NCBI GenBank assembly: GCA_903772945.1
Contig: CAICTM010000031.1
Coordinates: forward strand, 105,779-169,778
Direction of reading: 5' to 3'
Source: Seminavis robusta
Lineage: Eukaryota; Bacillariophyta; Bacillariophyceae; Naviculales; Naviculaceae
DNA: 64,000 nt
The notes below the pieces were generated by a model. That model saw nothing but the letters and a program-made list of their open reading frames with translations, searched no databases and was not told where the DNA came from. The stretch's first letter is position 1, and each line of letters starts with the position of its first letter. A program made the position numbers and the translations under genes. Below are positions 59,041-64,000 of the stretch, one piece after another.

Positions 59041-62000
59041 ATGTGCTACCAATCTAGCAATTTCGCTTCTTTCGAAAAGAAGAAGAGGATTCCGTTGAAG
59101 ATCGATCGATCGATCCACAATGGTGCTCTTCGCTCCGTCGGTCATTACTCTTTACTGCTTACTCGAACAGCGAAAACCACCGTGATGGAGCAACCAACAG
59201 CAGCAACAGCAGCAGATGAAGCAGCAGCAGCAACAACAACACAAAATGGAGGGATGGGCTGCCAGAGTCAGAATAGGAATCCACAACAGAAGAGAGCATT
59301 CCAACTCGCCCAAAACAACAACCCAAGATCATCAAAGAGAGCCAGAGAAGAAGGAGCCCAAACAGCACTGGAAGGAGGAATAGCAGCAGTCTTTGATCCA
59401 CTCAGACACTGTCAGGTCTGTAGGGCCAGACATTTTGGTCTCAGAGTCCCCAAGAGATCACACTCTGTCTTCTGTATTAAGAATACAATAACAAAAGGAC
59501 AAGGACCTTTGAATGCGCTGACAATGGAGACAATCAAAGAAAGCAGGAGACTCACAAGGCAATTCAGTGCTCCCCTTCCACTGAATGAGAGAGGAAGCTG
59601 GAGGCATTCGACAAGAGAAAATGGAGAAGCTTTCTTTGCTCCCAGAACAAATACAGCCAAAGCAAAAGCCAAAGCAATTCAACAAAAGTACAAGGCAATG
59701 GCTACTCCAGCTGTGTTCTGCGAGAAAGTCACAGCTCTTGTAGAGGATGCCACCTTTGTGGAGAAACACAAGACCAAAATAGCACCACTGGCAATGATAG
59801 CAATGGCAGAAGCAGTGTCAGAATCCATTACCAGGTCAAAGAACCAGGACCTATTCCAGCAACACTTTGATGGACTCACCATGACAGTCCCATCCACAAA
59901 GGAGCAATTCGAGTCTCCTCACTACCACTCTATTGTTGGGCAGAAACTGCTTCTAGTGGACTGGAATCGATGTGGCATTACTGTACCTTGTCCCGATGGA
60001 AGATGCTCTGGCCAACTCAAGAATCATAGAACACAATGGTCCTGGAGTAAGACTCTCTTTCCAATCTTTGGCATTGCTGGCCCTCCATCTTGGTGTATGG
60101 TCATGTCCATGGTCTGCAGCTGCTGCAAGAGAAGATTTGATGCCAACCAATCTGAAGTACTGGTGTCAATCCCAGAGCATGCTTCCTTGCTGTATCCAGT
60201 AGAGCCAAAGTATGCTTTTCCCAAAACAGACTATCACTTGGAGAGGACTGCAACAGAAGTGTTCGACACTATAATGGTTACCTATGGAAATGGTGACCTC
60301 TGCAGCCGCCTCATCTACAATGCTATCAACAGAGAGTACATTAGAGCAATGATGTCCTACTATTCTTACTGGCAAGGTAATGAGAGGGAGCCTCCTCCCT
60401 TCCTTCCAAAGGATGGAACTTACATCAGACAATATCCTCCTCTTGGTGAGACCATCCGTGACTTCTTTGATAGGGCTGCTGCATCCAACAGAAACCCATG
60501 GAGGATCAGTGACAATGCCAGGCACACAAGGGAGATCCAAAGTGTCAGCTGCAACAAGGGTATCTTCTGTCAAGACCACACTTTCCAGCCAGTCAAGAAC
60601 TACATGAAGAAAGACACTGGAGGAGCTGTTGCTGTCTGGGATGCTGCCACTGAGACTGGAGAGATAGCTTGTGCTGTGCTTGTTCCCACAACCAAGACCA
60701 TCCACTTCTCCCATGCAGCAATGCAGCTGGCAAGGAGGAGCAACTTCAATCCAGCTGCCATGTACAGCGACACCTGGCCCCACAAGGATGACTATTGGGA
60801 GCTGCTCTTTCCAGGTATCGAGGGAAGACTTGGCCTGTTCCATTATGAGAAAAGGATTCTGTCAACTTTGAGGAAGGGCCACATTGATCACATGGAAGCC
60901 ATGAATGGTCTCTTGGATTGCCTTTATGAGTACTTACCAGAAGACTATGAGAACGTTCTATATGCTCTCAAACATGGTCTCCTATCTGCTGATGGCAAGC
61001 ACTACTCCATGGTGGAGATCTCAGACATGCAATCATCCAAGGTGTTCCGTGACAGATACTCCAAATACCTAAGGAAGCAGATGAGGTCACCAGAGACAAT
61101 GAGACAGAAGATTCAACAGTGGTTCTGCAAGTACAAGGTGACAGCCAGTGATGGTAGGCAGCCAGGACAGGGCCGACTCGATCCAGTCAAGAAATTTACC
61201 TTGTTCACTCCAGACACCAAGCCAGCAGTAGACAACTGCATTGAGAAAGCCATTCACTTGGCTGACCCACTACCAATGGAGCAAATGTATGACACAATCC
61301 AACCATCTCCCAACTCCAAGCACAAGCTTCCAGAGTACCTGTCAAGGAGAGGAGAGTCAAAGTTAGAGGCATTCCATGACAAGTTTGCCCATTTCGGCAA
61401 TGGTGGAATGAGAAGGAGCCTTGCTGATGCTCTCAACCTTGCTGGCACAGCTAGATACAACCTCAAGATTCGCCACAAGAGAGCCTTCCTGTCAAGAATC
61501 AGTGAGGCAGAAAGGAGGTCAATTCCAGCTGGATGGGAGAAGGTTGTTCCATACTGGAACCACTCTGAGCTTGCTTACCTGAATGACATGGCAGAGGCTG
61601 TTGGTCTGGATGCACCATTTCCAAATGCAGAGCCATTGCCAGAGGACACTGGAGAGAGGTTCTTTTCAGACTTCATTGTTGGATTCAAACCACACAGGCA
61701 AAAGTACTCACCAAATGATCTTTGCTTGTGTAGATTGTGCACCAGTCCAGTTGCAGATCCACAACCACAACCACAACAACAGCCACAACCTCAACAACAA
61801 CCTCCACCACAGCAACAACCTCCACCACAACCACAACCACAACCACAGCCGGTTCCACAGCTCCAGCCTCCACCACCCAATCCACCACAACAAGCACCTC
61901 CTGTGGCACAAACAAGAAATGCTTATGTTGGTAACCTGCTTCTATACAGACAACAACAGATTCAAATGATGCAACTCCACTTACAGATGCAGCAGCAATT

Positions 62001-62145
62001 CCAACCAATACTGCCAGCTCCTTTCCAGCCACGTCCTCCACCAAATGGCTGCTGTCAGAGATACTGCCAATGGTTGACTCACAGGAGAGGAAGGCCACCC
62101 CATGATGGAACATGTCAAACTCGATTGACTGGGTATCTTCAGTAG
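59041..62145 (+). CDS. DDE-transposase-like protein with DUF6729-like Cys motifs
   Basis: 1,034 codons from ATG 59041; ATG 59185 (MEQPTAATAAD) is an equally good or better start. The N-terminus is Ala/Gln/Asn-rich, then HCQVCRARHFG. Around 305-375, CPDGRCSG and VCSCCKRRF flank a region like DUF6729, found with eukaryotic transposases. The putative catalytic core has FCQDHTFQ (Asp about 512), MYSDTWP (Asp about 577) and GRLGLFHYEKRI, then HYSMVEISDMQ, SRRGESKLEAFHDKFAHFGN and LADALNLAGTARYNLKIRHK, which could supply the acidic third residue. The C-terminus is a Pro/Gln run (about 905-960) followed by a short Cys tail (GCCQRYCQW). Intact and intron-free, so the element may be active. The family name is uncertain. 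Confidence 0.65.
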   Translation: MCYQSSNFASFEKKKRIPLKIDRSIHNGALRSVGHYSLLLTRTAKTTVMEQPTAATAADEAAAATTTQNGGMGCQSQNRNPQQKRAFQLAQNNNPRSSKRAREEGAQTALEGGIAAVFDPLRHCQVCRARHFGLRVPKRSHSVFCIKNTITKGQGPLNALTMETIKESRRLTRQFSAPLPLNERGSWRHSTRENGEAFFAPRTNTAKAKAKAIQQKYKAMATPAVFCEKVTALVEDATFVEKHKTKIAPLAMIAMAEAVSESITRSKNQDLFQQHFDGLTMTVPSTKEQFESPHYHSIVGQKLLLVDWNRCGITVPCPDGRCSGQLKNHRTQWSWSKTLFPIFGIAGPPSWCMVMSMVCSCCKRRFDANQSEVLVSIPEHASLLYPVEPKYAFPKTDYHLERTATEVFDTIMVTYGNGDLCSRLIYNAINREYIRAMMSYYSYWQGNEREPPPFLPKDGTYIRQYPPLGETIRDFFDRAAASNRNPWRISDNARHTREIQSVSCNKGIFCQDHTFQPVKNYMKKDTGGAVAVWDAATETGEIACAVLVPTTKTIHFSHAAMQLARRSNFNPAAMYSDTWPHKDDYWELLFPGIEGRLGLFHYEKRILSTLRKGHIDHMEAMNGLLDCLYEYLPEDYENVLYALKHGLLSADGKHYSMVEISDMQSSKVFRDRYSKYLRKQMRSPETMRQKIQQWFCKYKVTASDGRQPGQGRLDPVKKFTLFTPDTKPAVDNCIEKAIHLADPLPMEQMYDTIQPSPNSKHKLPEYLSRRGESKLEAFHDKFAHFGNGGMRRSLADALNLAGTARYNLKIRHKRAFLSRISEAERRSIPAGWEKVVPYWNHSELAYLNDMAEAVGLDAPFPNAEPLPEDTGERFFSDFIVGFKPHRQKYSPNDLCLCRLCTSPVADPQPQPQQQPQPQQQPPPQQQPPPQPQPQPQPVPQLQPPPPNPPQQAPPVAQTRNAYVGNLLLYRQQQIQMMQLHLQMQQQFQPILPAPFQPRPPPNGCCQRYCQWLTHRRGRPPHDGTCQTRLTGYLQ

Positions 62146-62207
62146 CAACAAACAATCAGTATTTAGGTACATCCAATTCATTTCTAATTTAGCAAGTAAC
62201 TTACATA

Positions 62208-62292
62208 TCATTGCCAATGAAATCAACAACCATAGTCTCACTCATCATCTGAATCAATGCCAATGAAATCAATAACCATAGTCTCACTCATC
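62208..62292. repeat. 46-bp-period tandem duplication at the 3' end of the accessory ORF
   Basis: 62208-62246 and 62254-62292 match over 39 bp with two differences. The right copy encodes the last residues of the minus-strand ORF (ETMVIDFIGIDSDDE); the left copy lies just beyond its stop. Confidence 0.85.
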
Positions 62293-62804
62293 TCAGCCAA
62301 TTCCTGGAAGGAAATATTCTTCTTGTGGTCATACCAGCGGCAACAATAAAAATGCCAAGCATCCATATAAAACTGTCCTTCAAGGGAGGACACCTCATAG
62401 CTCTCACTGATCCTTTCCCTCACTAATCAATAGATGCACTCAATGCAGATGTCCTTCCTTTCACAGCCTGAGAGATGTGGCGACTCCAACATTTCAGAAA
62501 GAGTGGAGACAACAGCTCTGAACCATTTTGGACTTTTCTGAAGGCCTGGACCAAGCATGTAATCCATGATGTCGGTCATGGCAGGAGGAAGTGGCTTGCA
62601 TGCTCCTTGCAATATCAACTCCTCAAGAACTGTCACTTCCATGCTGGTTGTGGACAAACAGAAGTTATCCTCCTCATCACTGTTGTACCCACAAATGACA
62701 TACTTGCAGGTGAATCCTTGCCTTGTCACCCTCAGCTCATTGAATGGGTATCTGTTGACACTTTGCAGCCACTTCGTGAACCATGAGCTAGTGGCGATCC
62801 TCAT
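62238..62804 (-). pseudogene. Accessory ORF of the transposon, 189 codons with an in-frame TGA
   Basis: A single frame runs from ATG 62804 to the stop at 62238, interrupted only by TGA at 62429-62427 (codon 126). The first part has WFTKWLQSVNRYPFNELRVT, VICGYNSDEEDNFC and GPGLQKSPKWFRAVVSTLSE. After the TGA it continues LEGQFYMDAWHFYCCRWYDH and ends acidic (IGIDSDDE). Both halves look like protein, so the TGA is probably a recent nonsense change or is read through. It converges tail to tail with the transposase-like gene (93 bp apart), so it is probably part of the same element. No family recognised. Confidence 0.55.
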
Positions 62805-63004
62805 GGTCGAGGAGTTGTTGTTCTTCGTGGAGCGTTGATGGATCGAACTTCTGTTTGGTGGAACGTCGACGATGATACGTAACGATGATACTGTAGGACC
62901 ATGACACGGTAGAGCGACGACAACGTAGAGCGACGACAGAAAGAAGGACGTCCAGGATAATGATTAGTAGCAGACCATCATTGTCGCCATTGGCAACATC
63001 ATCA

Positions 63005-63005
63005 A

Positions 63006-63046
<41 letters not shown>
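63005..63046. repeat. (AAC)n microsatellite
   Basis: About 13 uninterrupted AAC units. Confidence 0.95.
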
Positions 63047-63469
63047 CTCACCATTACTGGTATCAACCATCGATCGATTTGAATTGTGGGAGGGTTCGGT
63101 GGCAGCCAAGGAAAGGGAAAGAGCCAGCGAGCGAGTTAATCAACGGACAACGGATACATCGATTTGAATGTGTTGATGACCAATTTCATGACGTATTTTC
63201 TTGTTCTTCAGACAGATTCGTTAAGGGGGAAAATCGGTCATTGCCATCACCCCTATTCCTCTAAGTAATATCGGTTCGTTTTGTGACTCTTTGGTTCTGC
63301 AGGCTCGCGAATCTTCGGAATCTGGAATCCAACACATACCCCTCTCCCTTTCCTTCTTCTTTTCCCTCCCCCGCCTGGTGCCGAACCCCCCCATAATTCG
63401 GTTTTTTTTCAGCGTTCGTCTCCAGATTCGTTGGCTTATGACAGGTTGCCGTGTTTCTGTAACAGTGAC

Positions 63470-63535
63470 GGCACCGTTACCGGCACCGTTACCGGCACCG
63501 TTACCGGTACCGTAACGGGTACCGTAACCGTAACG
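63470..63535. repeat. 12-bp GGCACCGTTACC tandem repeat turning into its own inverse
   Basis: Three perfect 12-mers (63470-63505) are followed by GGTACCGTAACG and GGTACCGTAACC (63506-63529). CCGTTAC and GTAACGG then face each other across CGGTACC and can form a hairpin. Confidence 0.9.
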
Positions 63536-63875
63536 AGTATTGTATCAGTGTTGGAAGAGAATTTTATCGGATGAGGCTACAAGGAGGACGACGAATTCGT
63601 GAGTTTGTACGTAGCAAGTGGACGACAAGTTTGTGTTGTAATTGTTACGATGTTATTGCTAAATTTTTCGAATGTATCATTCCGTGTATCGAGTAAATCC
63701 CATTTCTTGATTGAATCCTTTTGTATGTTTGTCCGATGTAGTTCCTTTTCTTGTTTTGGGTAACGGAGATGATTTGATTTTGCTGCGAGGCTTCAAAGAA
63801 GTCTAGTTCGCTTCCTCTTTCTTTTCTTCCTCTTCGTCACTGTCCACAGCAGCCAATTTGCCTCTTCTTCGAGGA

Positions 63876-64000
63876 TCAAGCGGTGTAGTTCTGGAAATCT
63901 ACAGGGTCGAGATGCTCTTGGCCAAGTCCGTATTCTTCGATGATGTAGTTGGGAACGCTTCCGCGGGCCAGACCGAGTAAAGTGTTATCGTGCTTCTTCA
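63876..64000 (-). CDS. 3' end of an unrecognised gene, cut by window edge
   Basis: The frame encodes 40 residues (LLGLARGSVPNYIIEEYGLG, then QEHLDPVDFQNYTA) before TGA 63878-63876. The sequence looks like real protein and a Lys/Glu-rich frame continues downstream in another phase (63784-63895). The true end could therefore depend on a splice site (TTTCCAG precedes AACTAC). Too short to name. Confidence 0.4.
   Translation of the reverse strand, partial: KKHDNTLLGLARGSVPNYIIEEYGLGQEHLDPVDFQNYTA

Larger units (their letters stand above)
62805..63875. other. Repeat-rich spacer
   Basis: No gene. Contains the AAC microsatellite and the GTTACC tract listed separately, and several C runs around 63350-63395. 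The minus-strand frame over the AAC run is a valine homopolymer and not a gene. Confidence 0.6.

Noticed and set aside
61685-62155. Minus-strand valine-rich 156-codon ORF
   Set aside because: It is the antisense of the Pro/Gln run of the transposase-like gene.
62788-63066. Minus-strand ORF with a valine homopolymer
   Set aside because: Translation of the AAC microsatellite.

Overview
The window looks like nuclear DNA of a stramenopile, most likely a pennate diatom. This is an inference from three things. The genes are eukaryotic, widely spaced and carry short GT-AG introns, many with GTAAGT/GTGAGT donors. The protein set is typical of diatoms: a GT61 family, a large PPR protein, HA-domain proteins, a COX6A, a bipartite plastid presequence and a Lys/Ser/Gly-rich secreted membrane protein. 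Gene spacers are full of the palindromic tetramers CTAG and GTAC. No rRNA, tRNA, CRISPR array or bacterial operon was seen.

Layout. 1-6.5 kb: a minus-strand retroelement with three overlapping ORFs. These are a Gag-like ORF1, a CCCH-finger ORF2 and a reverse transcriptase with DIRS-like features that runs off the left edge. Its 5' side is repeat-rich and carries CRE-like sites. 6.5-30.2 kb is mostly housekeeping: a RanBP2-type zinc-finger gene fragment, an ankyrin protein, cytosolic SerRS, a GT92-like glycosyltransferase, the H/ACA pseudouridine synthase dyskerin (three exons), a CAMK-like kinase (two exons), a PGAM5-like phosphatase, a plastid-targeted unknown, a GT61 glycosyltransferase, PEX6 and COX6A. 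30.4-31.4 kb: a tandemly duplicated repeat of about 480 bp holding four copies of a 35-nt hairpin, between the divergent COX6A and a RING-H2 membrane protein. 33-38 kb: a RING/coiled-coil protein, an SLC25-like carrier with a signal peptide, and an inverted second copy of the GT61 gene.

38.2-43.8 kb is the least familiar segment. It holds a gene of about 1,035 codons broken by a 35-bp tandem duplication, two small divergent genes of unknown function, and a non-coding block with a 23-bp inverted repeat embedded in CGACTTT repeats. It could be a multi-gene mobile element. 44-47.7 kb is a PPR protein. 48-51.3 kb is a tandem duplication of an HA-domain gene whose left copy is truncated and has a decayed coding tail. 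53-55.4 kb is a two-exon type I membrane protein with a silaffin-like centre. 56.5-63 kb contains two overlapping unknown ORFs, a possible small membrane protein, a DDE-transposase-like gene and a convergent accessory ORF interrupted by an in-frame TGA. The right edge has the 3' end of an unrecognised gene.

The housekeeping genes do not form a pathway. They are independent transcription units with mobile-element DNA at both ends and in the middle. Family calls come from motifs recognised by eye; no database search was run. Splice models rest on GT-AG consensus plus preserved reading frame.
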